A stretch of DNA of 64,000 nt from assembly GCA_029259915.1 (NCBI GenBank), contig JAJDED010000026.1:1-64000 (forward strand), given 5' to 3'. The notes beneath the pieces are model-generated. The model was not told where the DNA came from and ran no database searches. It worked only from the letters and a program-made list of their open reading frames with translations. A program made the translations under genes and the position numbers. Shown here in pieces: positions 27,520 to 35,704 of this stretch. Each line of letters opens with the position of its first letter. The first letter of the stretch is position 1. Source of the DNA: Planctomycetota bacterium. Lineage in GTDB: Bacteria; Planctomycetota; Planctomycetia; Pirellulales; Lacipirellulaceae.

Positions 27520-28138
27520 CATCGAGTGTGGAATTCGGATTGCGGATTGCGGATTGCGGAATAATGTCACTTCGAGGTCCGCCGAGAAATCTGGCCTACA
27601 GTAGGTTTCGCCAATTTCCTGGAACACTTATCTGCGCCAATCTTCGCTAATCAGATCAGTGCAGATTAGCGCCGATTAGTGTTCCTCCTTTCCCCCTTTC
27701 CACTTTCGCATTTCCCATTTCTAACTTCTTCCTTCTCGCATCTCACTTCTAACTTCCAAAAAAAGGATGGGATCCCATCGCGGGCGTGAGGGTTTCCGTG
27801 CCTGCCACATTCGAAGTTCCCGCAGCCAGTTGAGGAAAAAAGGCAACTGCTGGTCGGTTTCGAAAAACAGGACTAAGCTGCTGGCATACACGCGATCACC
27901 CGTCCCCAAGCCAGATCGACCTCCAGAGAGAAAACCGTTTGCTCATGCATAGCAAACGGCACGTTGGCCAACGTCGATCCAACAAGGCAACCTGGTCCGC
28001 CGCCGCAGCCCATCCGCCCTCAGTCGCCGGTCATTGTAGTGATCGTGGGTGCGCAGCGCAACAACGATTTTTGGCCACCATGCTGTCCCCTAGAACAAAA
28101 TGGGGGGACGTTCTATAATTTCACGATTACCAAAATTT
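27520..28138. repeat. 619-bp repeat-rich gap between rimI and tRNA-Met
   Basis: Right after rimI lies the heptad series GGATTGC repeated three times (27530-27562). An imperfect palindrome with GGAACACTTA at 27621 and TTAGTGTTCC ending at 27685 follows, then a pyrimidine-rich tract of TTCTAACTTC-like units (27686-27757). A separate hairpin, CCGTTTGC at 27935-27942 with GCAAACGG at 27952-27959, is a clean 8-bp stem. A TATAAT (28114-28119) with a poor TAGAAC 17 bases upstream is the likely tRNA promoter. No gene is seen. Confidence 0.5.
28114..28119 (+). promoter_or_regulatory. -10 box of the tRNA-Met promoter
   Basis: A perfect TATAAT ends 19 bases before the tRNA. The -35 hexamer at the expected 17-base spacing (28091-28096, TAGAAC) matches the consensus at three of six positions. 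Confidence 0.45.
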
Positions 28139-28212
28139 GGCGGAGTAGCTCAGTTGGTTAGAGCAGCGGAATCATAATCCGCGTGTCGGGGGTTCGAGTC
28201 CCTCCTCCGCTA
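28139..28212 (+). tRNA. tRNA-Met (CAU), elongator type
   Basis: 74 bases fold into a full cloverleaf. The acceptor GGCGGAG pairs with CTCCGCT. The D arm is GCTC/GAGC, the anticodon arm GCGGA/TCCGC with loop ATCATAA (anticodon CAT), and the T arm has the TTCGAGT loop. The acceptor begins with a G-U pair rather than the C-A mismatch of an initiator tRNA. CCA is not encoded. A lysidine-modified tRNA-Ile2 also has CAT, but the T-arm and acceptor resemble elongator tRNA-Met. Confidence 0.93.
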
Positions 28213-28493
28213 CTTGTGGCAATGGCTGTCACGTCGGGCAAATCAACGCCATACTCCAATAGTGGCAAGGGGTTTGGCGTCTTTTTCTTGCGCTTTTTCA
28301 CGACCCGAATTCGTGTCTGTTGAAGCCACATTGTGCTGACCTGTGCCAACGGGAAGTGACCAATCTAATGACCAAGACACATCACCCGCGGTCGTCTTTA
28401 GTAGCCGTTCGAGGGCCCGCTGACATTCAGATCGGTCGCCTAGAAAGATCGACGCTTATTCGCGAATCGCACTTCATGCGTGAGGGTTTGTCG

Positions 28494-29651
28494 ATGAAAG
28501 GTCTGCGAAGGCTGCTGCTTGTTCTTTTTTCTGCTGCTGGAATGGTCGTAGCTGCGTATGGAGCCCCGTTGCATCCATCGGTCTTGCTGTTTCATAAGCC
28601 ACATCAAACGGATGGCGTTGCGCAGGTGCGCCGCGCTGCGGAACTGCGTAGCCGATGCGTGAATGTGGTGGTCACCATGCTTTGCGAAATCGACGAGGAT
28701 CGTCAGGTGGTCGGTTATGGTGTTACTCGTCGCGGGAAATTCCTGCCGCTCAACGAACAAGTCTTGGCAGAGTTTCAGGAAGCAATCCGTGAAACGTTTG
28801 CCGAGGCGGTTGCGCAGGACATGGACATCGCGGTGCTTGCGCATCTCAATTCCGGAGGCAAAGTGCACGATTGGCGAAACAATTTTATGTTCGATCCGCT
28901 CGTTAAGTATGGCGGATACAACTATCAACAGGCGGTGATCGAACCAATCACCGAGGCGCTCGCCGCGACCGTAAAGCCATCAACACAGGTTGAGCTGGCA
29001 TTTGCCGGCGAAATGGGCCTCAGTGTCTTTTCCTATCCCGAGTCGTATCGAAAGTTGCTGGAGTCGCTGCGCAAGAAAAATCGCGACGCGCAGATGGCAC
29101 TCGGCGTCAGCCTGAATTTCAATAATGTATCGGGCGAGATAGAACCGATGCCCGCGCAGCAAAAGAGCGTGCAACAACTGATCGACGAATGCGACTTTGT
29201 GGGGATGTCGAATTACCGTTGGTTCGAGCTTCCGCCGGATGCTGGGGACTTTGCGAATGCGGTCCAACAGTTTCTAAAAGAGATGCAAGCGCATGGCGTG
29301 ACGGTCCCCGACCAGATGCCGTTGCATTTTTCTGAAGTGGGGATCGGCGGCTGTGCAGAAGATGGCAAACACACGGAGTCTCCAGTCGTCGCAGCCAAAA
29401 CTCCCTGGGAAGGGAGCGACAACATCAGGAAGAATCCTTGGAAGAACCTGGAGATGCGCAGCTTTCGGCTAGAATTCCATCGCGCACTCTTAGATTTTCT
29501 AAACCATCAACCGACGGCGCACCGCGTGGTAAAAGCATTTCTCTGGAGCGAAGGTTCCTGGGACCCGATGGACATTGCCGAGATCGGTTTTGCCGACGCA
29601 GAGATTATTTCTCTCATCCAGCAACACAATGACGGACTGCCAGAGCGTTGA
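28494..29651 (+). CDS. Exported (beta/alpha)8 glycoside-hydrolase-like protein
   Basis: 385 residues from the ATG at 28494, preceded by GAGGG. A signal peptide (MKGLRRLLLVLFSAAGMVVA) precedes a mature domain of about 360 residues with alternating strand/helix order. Acidic residues sit at strand ends where clan GH-A enzymes keep theirs: ELAFAGEMGLSVFSY, DFVGMSNYRWF and MPLHFSEVGIGG. The pattern fits a TIM-barrel glycosidase of uncertain family. A tryptophan-rich C-terminus (KAFLWSEGSWDP) is consistent. The protein stands alone; the tRNA lies upstream and a toxin-antitoxin remnant downstream. Confidence 0.6.
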   Translation: MKGLRRLLLVLFSAAGMVVAAYGAPLHPSVLLFHKPHQTDGVAQVRRAAELRSRCVNVVVTMLCEIDEDRQVVGYGVTRRGKFLPLNEQVLAEFQEAIRETFAEAVAQDMDIAVLAHLNSGGKVHDWRNNFMFDPLVKYGGYNYQQAVIEPITEALAATVKPSTQVELAFAGEMGLSVFSYPESYRKLLESLRKKNRDAQMALGVSLNFNNVSGEIEPMPAQQKSVQQLIDECDFVGMSNYRWFELPPDAGDFANAVQQFLKEMQAHGVTVPDQMPLHFSEVGIGGCAEDGKHTESPVVAAKTPWEGSDNIRKNPWKNLEMRSFRLEFHRALLDFLNHQPTAHRVVKAFLWSEGSWDPMDIAEIGFADAEIISLIQQHNDGLPER

Positions 29652-29664
29652 TGCCAGCGTATAA

Positions 29665-29689
29665 ATGTCAGGTGCCGCACCTGACCTAC
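29665..29689. repeat. Perfect palindrome AGGTGC/GCACCT, TGTCAGG family
   Basis: GTCAGGTGC and GCACCTGAC are exact inverted copies, and the same 25-base phrase (one central base differs) recurs at 56430-56454. Both copies sit in intergenic sequence next to gene ends and could fold into an 8-9 bp stem in RNA. Confidence 0.6.
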
Positions 29690-29749
29690 ATGCTACGAAC
29701 TCAGCGATTTCGTTTTGACCTTCAATCGACAGCATGGTACTATTTCATC

Positions 29750-29992
29750 ATGGCCACTACGGAACAAATCGAACAATTCAGTCGCTTTGCTAAGCAGCTC
29801 TCCGAGGAGGAAGGCACGGAACTTCCCTTGGCTGCCATCTTTGACCGGTGGCACGCAGAAGCCACCAAAGACCAAGACCTTCTCGCCATTCAAGCATCAG
29901 CCAAAGATTTCGACAACGGCGAGCGAGGCAGGCCCGTTGAAGAGTTCTTGCAAGAATTTGACGCAGCGCGTCGTGCGGATAAGAGCAAGTGA
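29750..29992 (+). CDS. Antitoxin-like small protein of a ParE/RelE module
   Basis: 80 residues, acidic to neutral and helical: MATTEQIEQFSRFAKQLSEE and so on, ending EEFLQEFDAARRADKSK. The stop codon overlaps the start of a truncated RelE/ParE-like toxin (GTG within the TGA), the coupling typical of type II toxin-antitoxin pairs. No DNA-binding motif is obvious; the family is inferred from the neighbour and the size. The ATG at 29750 is favoured because the 34 residues upstream in frame come from a palindromic repeat. Confidence 0.65.
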   Translation: MATTEQIEQFSRFAKQLSEEEGTELPLAAIFDRWHAEATKDQDLLAIQASAKDFDNGERGRPVEEFLQEFDAARRADKSK

Positions 29993-30141
29993 GCTACTCG
30001 CTACATATCTTACCTCGTGCTGAAGGCGATTTTCTGCGCATCTTTTCCTTTATTGAAGAGCGTTCACCCGACGGTGCGGAACGCTGGAGACAAGCCTTTA
30101 ACGAAGGAGTTCTCAGACTGCAAGAGAATCCTTTTATCTAG
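29989..30141 (+). pseudogene. Truncated RelE/ParE-type toxin
   Basis: The GTG at 29989 starts a 50-residue frame: SYSLHILPRAEGDFLRIFSF, then EERSPDGAERW, ending LQENPFI at TAG 30139-30141. Start, first helix and the ERW helix match RelE/ParE toxins, but members usually run to about 90-100 residues and contain a C-terminal beta-sheet with catalytic or gyrase-binding residues, absent here. The following bases do not continue the fold in any obvious frame. It is probably inactive. Confidence 0.6.
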
Positions 30142-30200
30142 GTAGCGCCCGTCAAGTTGCGAACAAATTATTATCGGAATTGGGACTGGACACCGTACGC

Positions 30201-30886
30201 TTACCATGAATCGATGTTTCGTTGAATGTAGTCTAATGTAGCTTCGCAATCTAAAGGATCTTGAACAGCCTTCTTAACGGCAATTATGATTATAGCAATT
30301 GCATACTCCTGCTCAGCTTGATCTGCTGAACCGAAGCCGAGGTCTCTCCAATTCTTGCGAACTTTGTAGACCATGTCCGAGTCAATTTGGCCACGCGCAA
30401 CTGTCGCAGCTTCTCGTGCCTGCTGGCGGCGGCTTTCCGCGACTGCACGAGCTTTACGCCGCTTTCTCTCAGTAAGCTCTCTTGCTTCGCGTTTGCTGCG
30501 AGCCTTTTCGATACGTTGATTGACAGGAGCATAAGCATCTCGCACTTTGTTGACACTTGTTGCTATCCAGTCTTGTTCAATCGTGTGCTCTCCGATAAAG
30601 CGGTGTAATTCCGCGTAGGCTTGCTCTGCGGCTTCATCATCGGACTGTCGAACGGCAAGTTGAACAGCTTCACATCGCTCTGCAATTTGGGAATAGTTGT
30701 CGATTTCCCATGTATCTCGGACTCCGAACCAATAGGTGATAAACACAAGGAAAGAGATGACGGGGACGCCGAGGCCCAATCCCAGCAGAAGCTTTGGCTG
30801 CGTGGAAAGTCTTCGTCGGGCGCCTTGATGACGAGTTGGCGATCTTCACCAGTGGCTGTCTCAGCGCCGGTAACATGTAACTTCAT
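30201..30886 (-). pseudogene. Frameshifted membrane protein gene, function unknown
   Basis: Two overlapping frames together look like one protein. The first starts at ATG 30886 with MKLHVTGAETATGEDRQLVI, a small beta-domain opening common in planctomycete membrane proteins. After KAPDED it goes out of frame. The neighbouring frame then supplies RRLSTQPKLLLGLGLGVPVI, a membrane helix (FLVFITYWF) and a long charged coiled-coil region down to the stop at 30201. Read alone, the 192-residue part starts at TTG with no good ribosome binding site. The shift lies near 30800-30815. It is either a decayed gene or an assembly error. Confidence 0.45.
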
Positions 30887-31148
30887 TATGCATGCCTGGC
30901 CGGCTTGCGTCTGCCGCCTAACTTGTTGCCGCTTGAAGATTTCCCGTGTAAGCAGGGGTTGTCCTGAAAACCCAGAACCAATCCCGCCGGCTAGCCGTCC
31001 TATGACAAAGCTATGGTTACAGCGTACCCCGATCCCGGTGTTCAATCAAGCTTTGGGTGTCTGCACTACTCTGTCGAGGGTTCTGGCCAGTTTTTCGGTG
31101 GACCTCGATATGACAGGAAGCCTGAATGTTATTGCAGCATCGCTTTCC

Positions 31149-32153
31149 TTACATCGCCCCAGCCAGCCGGAGCGAAGCGATCACGCGGAAATCGTTGAAC
31201 AGGCAATCCGAGGCGTAGTAGGTTTGTTCTTCGATGCCGTCGAAGCGGCGTTTGAAGTCGGCGTGGCCGGCGAGGTTGTAAAAAAATCGGTTGACCCACC
31301 AGGCGTTGAGGCCGCGGCCCCAGCTCCAGTGGATTAGCGGATTGGCGCGGAACTGGCGATCTTCCATCCCCGCCAGGGGCGATAGGCCGAGCATCACGCG
31401 CTCGATTGATTCCTGTTGGAATTTTTCGATTGCGGCTTTCATGATTCCCTCTTCGGCGCGCATCGGTGCGTCGGGCAGACGGCGTTTGACCGCGGGCGAA
31501 TGGCCAATCACTTTGCCTGCCCGAAAGATGGGATCGAAAAAAACAAACGCGACTGGTTGGCCCACGGGCGAAAAGAGAAAAAACTTTCGCACGTCGGGTT
31601 CGTCTTCGTAAGTCGGGGGTCGATTAAAAAAATAAACGCTCTTTTTTGCCCGTCGCGAGGTGAACCAGACATCGGAAATCGCTCGGATGGTTTCGACGGG
31701 GACGTCCTCGGCAAAGGTTCCTTCGCGGACCATGAATCCATGTTTGCCGAGCCAGTTAGCGGCGTGCCGCAGCCGTTCTTTCTTTTTTCCGCCGAAATCA
31801 TAGTTGGCTAAATCGAGCCGCGTGTCACAGCCCATTTCGTTGATCCAGAACTTTTGGCGAGCAAGGATCTCGGCAGTGGTGCGCGAAATTTGCCAGAAAC
31901 AAGTTTTGCGAAACTTGCGAAGAAACTCTTCGAGCAGCGGTTCATGTTCTTCGGGTGGCCCGACGGGGTCGGCCAATACACATGTAACTCCCCATTTGCG
32001 CCGGAAGGCCAGATACGTGTTACCGAGCCAGAAGTATTCGAGCCCCGATTGCACTGCCGTGGAATAGGCTTGGGTAAACGAGCCGAATTCCCGCACCAGC
32101 TGCAGCCGCCGTTGCAGTGATTCGGAGCTTTGGTGAGAATCGAGAACATTCAT
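31149..32153 (-). CDS. DUF2156 protein (phosphatidylglycerol lysyltransferase C-domain-like)
   Basis: 334 residues with no membrane segment. A GNAT-like double domain shows FWLGNTYLAFRRKWGVTCVL, an ADPVGPPEE loop, HGFMVREGTFAEDVP and MLGLSPLAGMED. This is the soluble catalytic half of MprF-type enzymes, which transfer an aminoacyl group from tRNA to a membrane lipid; the flippase half is absent. Stand-alone DUF2156 proteins have mostly unknown substrates. Repeats lie upstream of it. Confidence 0.8.
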   Translation of the reverse strand: MNVLDSHQSSESLQRRLQLVREFGSFTQAYSTAVQSGLEYFWLGNTYLAFRRKWGVTCVLADPVGPPEEHEPLLEEFLRKFRKTCFWQISRTTAEILARQKFWINEMGCDTRLDLANYDFGGKKKERLRHAANWLGKHGFMVREGTFAEDVPVETIRAISDVWFTSRRAKKSVYFFNRPPTYEDEPDVRKFFLFSPVGQPVAFVFFDPIFRAGKVIGHSPAVKRRLPDAPMRAEEGIMKAAIEKFQQESIERVMLGLSPLAGMEDRQFRANPLIHWSWGRGLNAWWVNRFFYNLAGHADFKRRFDGIEEQTYYASDCLFNDFRVIASLRLAGAM

Positions 32154-32163
32154 CGTAAAAGAT

Positions 32164-32335
32164 AAACCGCCAAGGACGCCAAGAAATTACGAGGTAAAAT
32201 GATTTCCCAAGCATATCAATCACTGCTAACAAGCAAAGGTAAGCTTATGTCTTGTAAAATCCATAATAACAACTTGGCGCTCTTTGCGCACTTGGCGGTT
32301 TTCTTATTGAGATCATTAGCGCAGATAAGTGTTCC
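32164..32335. repeat. CGCCAAG-family inverted repeat joined to a GCGCAGATAAGTGTTCC unit
   Basis: AAACCGCCAAG (32164-32174) faces CTTGGCGGTTT (32291-32301). Directly after the right arm is TTAGCGCAGATAAGTGTTCC, the phrase that also ends elements at 27621-27685 and 59672-59742. Two repeat families are thus joined end to end in one gap. Confidence 0.6.
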
Positions 32336-32389
32336 CTTTTTCAGAAGTGCAGCTTTGGGGAACACGCCAACGGCTTTAGGTGTGTAATT

Positions 32390-33598
32390 CTAATTGCTAA
32401 TCGAACGGAAGTTGCTGAAATTGAACTGCCCGTTGGAAAATTGCGGGAAGATGCTGTAGAGACCGCGGGAGAAGAATTGGTCGATCGCTTCGTCGGCCGC
32501 TTGGATGGGTGTTTTGGGAACGACGATTACGTCGGAATCGTTGATCCAAATTTCGTCGGCAGGCGTGGGGCGGCGTCCGTACAGCGCGCCTTTCACGTCG
32601 AGCATCGTGGCCAGTAGCCGCCAGTCGTCGCCCCGGCGAAACACGACCACCTGCCGCAAGTTGGCGCCTTGGTTCCAGCCGCCGGCCATCGCGATGGCTC
32701 CCATCAATGTTGTCGGACCATTGAGCGTGAATTGCCCCGGCTGACCGACTTCGCCGAGAACATAAACAAACCGCGCCGCCCGCTGCACAAGCACGGGAGT
32801 CACCGCCACGCCGGGGATGGTTGCCGCGTAACGGGCGTCGACCTCGTCTTTAAGTTCTTCGAGCGTGAGCCCGTGCGCCATCACCGAACCGAGCCCCGGC
32901 AAGTAGAGATTTCCTGCGGGGGTGACCGACACTTGTAATTGCAAACCACCGGAGCCTTGTCGGGCGTCGACCGATTCGATCAGGTCTTGCAGCCGGGTGT
33001 TGACCACCAGTGGAGTGACGGTGATTGCGGGGACCTTGTAGTATTTGATGTAGCGTTCTTCCAGGTGTTGGCGAAGTCCGTCGATAGTCATGCGTGCGGC
33101 ACGCACTTGGCCCAACAGCGGCAGGCTGATGGTGCCGTCGGGCTGAATGATCAGCTCGCGGCGGACGTTATCCGTGTCAGTCGTGTCGTCGCTTGTAACG
33201 GGGTTGTCGCCGGTGAGTGATTCCACGCGAATCTGATCGCCGACTTGAAGTTCGTAAGGTCGTGAACTTTCCTCGCGCGTAAGACGAAACACAAAGGCAA
33301 TCTGATCGTCGACGCGAATGCGATACTCAGGCACATGCGGCAAACGTGCGTGGCCGACGTATTCGCCCTGGGCGTATGCTTGCCAATCGACACAGCCGCG
33401 AGCATCCCAACCGACTTCGCCACAACCATAGCCGGCCATGCTGTCGACCGCCCAAATCGAGTGGGGTGCCGCAGGTCCCAGCGCTTGCCCCCAACTGACG
33501 GACGCAGTTTGGCAAGTGGTTGCCAATGCCAACAGCATGATGCTGACTGGCAACAGTCGGGAAAGCGTTGCTCGAAATGGTGCTTGGTTGTGGCTCAT
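32390..33598 (-). CDS. Polysaccharide biosynthesis/export protein (Wza-like)
   Basis: 402 residues. A signal-like N-terminus (LLPVSIMLLALATTCQTAS) leads into the PES domain: YRIRVDDQIAFVF, GDQIRVESL, ELIIQPDGTISLPLLGQVR, then SLBB blocks with VYVLGEVGQPGQFTLNGP and MAGGWNQGANLRQVVVFRRG. Wza-type proteins form an outer-membrane channel for capsule or exopolysaccharide. No Wzc or Wzx gene is present in the window. The adjacent minus-strand gene upstream encodes a secretory repeat protein. Confidence 0.9.
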   Translation of the reverse strand: MSHNQAPFRATLSRLLPVSIMLLALATTCQTASVSWGQALGPAAPHSIWAVDSMAGYGCGEVGWDARGCVDWQAYAQGEYVGHARLPHVPEYRIRVDDQIAFVFRLTREESSRPYELQVGDQIRVESLTGDNPVTSDDTTDTDNVRRELIIQPDGTISLPLLGQVRAARMTIDGLRQHLEERYIKYYKVPAITVTPLVVNTRLQDLIESVDARQGSGGLQLQVSVTPAGNLYLPGLGSVMAHGLTLEELKDEVDARYAATIPGVAVTPVLVQRAARFVYVLGEVGQPGQFTLNGPTTLMGAIAMAGGWNQGANLRQVVVFRRGDDWRLLATMLDVKGALYGRRPTPADEIWINDSDVIVVPKTPIQAADEAIDQFFSRGLYSIFPQFSNGQFNFSNFRSISN

Positions 33599-33617
33599 GG
33601 AAAACAGAATTCAATTC

Positions 33618-35159
33618 TTAGCGCCAAGTGCGCGGTTGGGGTGGCATGGAAACTGGCGCGGCTGCACGTGGTGGGGTCATCGCGGTGCGTCGGTCGTATT
33701 GCGGTCGGAGTGTGACTGGCGTTGCGAAGCCTGCCGGGCGTTCGGCAAAGGAGGGCAGACGAATTCCTGGTCGGGAAAACTCCTGAGGGGAAATCCAACG
33801 AACGCCACGCGACGCGGTCGGACTCTGCTGGGCCAGTTGATTGGCGCGAGCCAGACTGTTTGCGGATTGTTGGGCAAGACCGAGCCGTTGTTGGACGTGG
33901 GCCAAATTGCGGTAAACGGTTTCTTGCGGCTGATGGGTTGCCAACAGGTAGAGTAAACGGTGGGCTTCGGCAAAGTGTCCCGTCTCGGCCAAGAGAACCG
34001 CCAGCTCGTGCGCGGCAAAGTGATTTTGATGATGCGACAACAAGGCGGCCTGTTGGAACGCCACGGCCTGGCGCTGAGCCAAGCGATTCTGGTCGGGTTC
34101 GGCCTTGCCCATTTGGCTGGTGACTTTTCCCAAAGCATACAGGGCCATCGAACCGGCTGGTTCGCCAGCGACCGACTTGGCCAATTTCAATTGCGCGTAG
34201 CGGAAATAACGATTCATCAATTGTTGAGGCAGCACAGTGGCCAAATCAATTTGCTGGGCAACCGGCGTGCGATGCGAAGCGGTAAGCAGCGCGGTCTCCA
34301 ACTCGGCTTCGAGCTGAGTTCCCCGCGGGGAAAAATCAGCCGCTTCTTCCAAAGCCCGTAAGCCGGATGCCAATGCCAAGGTGCGCTCGGGACTGCCTTG
34401 CGCGGAATCCTTGGCCTGGGAGACCATTCGCAACACTTCGATCAACTCTCTTTTGGCCACATAAAGCGAACCCCGAGTTGCCAATTGATTGGCATGACGA
34501 ATTTTTGCGATGGCCAACTCGTTTACACGCGCATCCGTTGGCACGCCGGTTGTTGCAGCGGAACAATCTCGGGCAATGCTTTCGATCAATCGCTGTTCTT
34601 CCTCAGAAAGATCGCCAGAAAAGCTGCTCGTTGGTCCGACATCCTCCGCTTCCAGTGGTTTGGCAGCAAGGTCGATACTTTCGAACGTTGGCCCCTGGGC
34701 CAAACTTTTCGCTTGCTCGGGCGTGAGTGGTTTGGGGGGCAGCAGGAAGGCGATTGGCGGCTCGATAAGTGCAGCATCTGCCCCCGTGGCTTCGCTGTGA
34801 ATTTCGTTGGTGGGTTGGTCGTTGTCTTCCACCAAGGGTACACGCACCATACCTGGCAAATGCAGCTTGCGCCTTTGCGTATCTTCACTCGGAAAGGCCC
34901 AATATGTTTGAGACGGCTCGGGCTCTTGTTCCGCGGATTCGGCGACAGGAATCAAACCGGCCAAGCGGATTTCCTGGGAAGGTCTCGCCTCGGTGGGAGC
35001 CGCATGCGAAGGATGCGAAATTTCCGCCCCGAGCAGTTTGCCACTCCCTGCCAGCAAAGCCAATCCTGCTGCGGCCAAGCCCAGCAGCTTCTTCGCGACC
35101 GGGCAGACCGGGTGCGTCTGAGCAATTGCGCGCTTTCGGATCCCTCCGCTGACGGCCAT
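33618..35159 (-). CDS. Hypothetical exported TPR-like protein
   Basis: 513 residues from the ATG at 35159, preceded by GGAAGGGA. A long N-region (KKLLGLAAAGLALLAGSGKL) acts as signal peptide or anchor. A proline-rich linker follows, then alpha-helical repeats with TPR-like alternation (for example QAALLSHHQNHFAAHELAVL, AEAHRLLYLLATHQPQETVY, LAHVQQRLGLAQQSANSL). The C-terminus is proline- and arginine-rich. It is 19 bp upstream of the export-protein gene on the same strand, so the two are probably one operon and may work together in polysaccharide or pilus-like export. Confidence 0.7.
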   Translation of the reverse strand: MAVSGGIRKRAIAQTHPVCPVAKKLLGLAAAGLALLAGSGKLLGAEISHPSHAAPTEARPSQEIRLAGLIPVAESAEQEPEPSQTYWAFPSEDTQRRKLHLPGMVRVPLVEDNDQPTNEIHSEATGADAALIEPPIAFLLPPKPLTPEQAKSLAQGPTFESIDLAAKPLEAEDVGPTSSFSGDLSEEEQRLIESIARDCSAATTGVPTDARVNELAIAKIRHANQLATRGSLYVAKRELIEVLRMVSQAKDSAQGSPERTLALASGLRALEEAADFSPRGTQLEAELETALLTASHRTPVAQQIDLATVLPQQLMNRYFRYAQLKLAKSVAGEPAGSMALYALGKVTSQMGKAEPDQNRLAQRQAVAFQQAALLSHHQNHFAAHELAVLLAETGHFAEAHRLLYLLATHQPQETVYRNLAHVQQRLGLAQQSANSLARANQLAQQSPTASRGVRWISPQEFSRPGIRLPSFAERPAGFATPVTLRPQYDRRTAMTPPRAAAPVSMPPQPRTWR

Positions 35160-35381
35160 AGATGTCCCTTCCCTGGGAGTGTCGGTATGCCTGACGAAAT
35201 GCGCATCCTGCGCACGGATGCAGGCATCGTGCAAAATTCAAATTCGACTATCCATAGACGGAGAAATCAACAAAACCCAACCCATCGGACGAGACGCTTG
35301 CCACCACTGCCACTACAGGCGTCACCACCCCACAGGTCGCGCTGCTAGCACCTGGCGCAAGCCGCAAAGTTTAGCTTTAAA

Positions 35382-35512
35382 AAACGGGACAGGTCTAATA
35401 TTCGAGAAAGACCATGAAAAATGAGTCCTATTCCCTGGGCATCGAGATATGAACCCCCAAGGGTGGACTATCTAAACGCACCTGATTTCCAAATATTAGA
35501 CCTGTCCCGTTT
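35382..35512. mobile_element. 131-bp non-autonomous element with RAYT-type terminal repeats
   Basis: The terminal sequences AAACGGGACAGGTCTAATAT (35382 on) and its inverse (35492-35512) are identical to the ends of the transposase-bearing element at 37171-37927. The 89-bp interior carries no gene. It therefore resembles a MITE mobilised by the RAYT transposase. It interrupts a PEP-CTERM protein remnant. Confidence 0.7.
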
Positions 35513-35700
35513 TCTTCCCCCGTTTGCGGGGCTGGGGCAGATCCACAGCCTCAAGCTGACGGGCATGAGCAATCACGTCTACTGGGATGATCTTACCGTA
35601 ACCGTGGTCCCGGAACCTACGGCGCTCAGTCTGTCGCTGGCCTGTCTACTTGTCTGTGTGAGAAGAATAAAGATGCAAACCGGTGCTGCCCACGAGCACA
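35490..35700 (+). pseudogene. C-terminal remnant of a PEP-CTERM sorted protein
   Basis: The plus-strand frame reads AGLGQIHSLKLTGMSNHVYW, then DDLTVTVVPEPTALSLSLAC and LLVCVRRIK. The VPEP motif, hydrophobic helix and final basic residues are the PEP-CTERM sorting signal recognised by exosortase. The 5' part of the gene is missing: the frame begins inside the 131-bp mobile element. After the basic residues it has no stop of its own and runs into the next gene on the opposite strand. No exosortase gene is present in the window. Confidence 0.6.
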
Positions 35701-35704
35701 GTAT

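Noticed and set aside
27964..28161. 65-residue plus-strand frame running into tRNA-Met
   Set aside because: It overlaps the tRNA and its promoter and has no start signal or motif.
34398..35348. 316-residue plus-strand open frame opposite the TPR-like gene
   Set aside because: Low-complexity reversed composition, no motif, and the opposite strand has a signal peptide and a good ribosome binding site.
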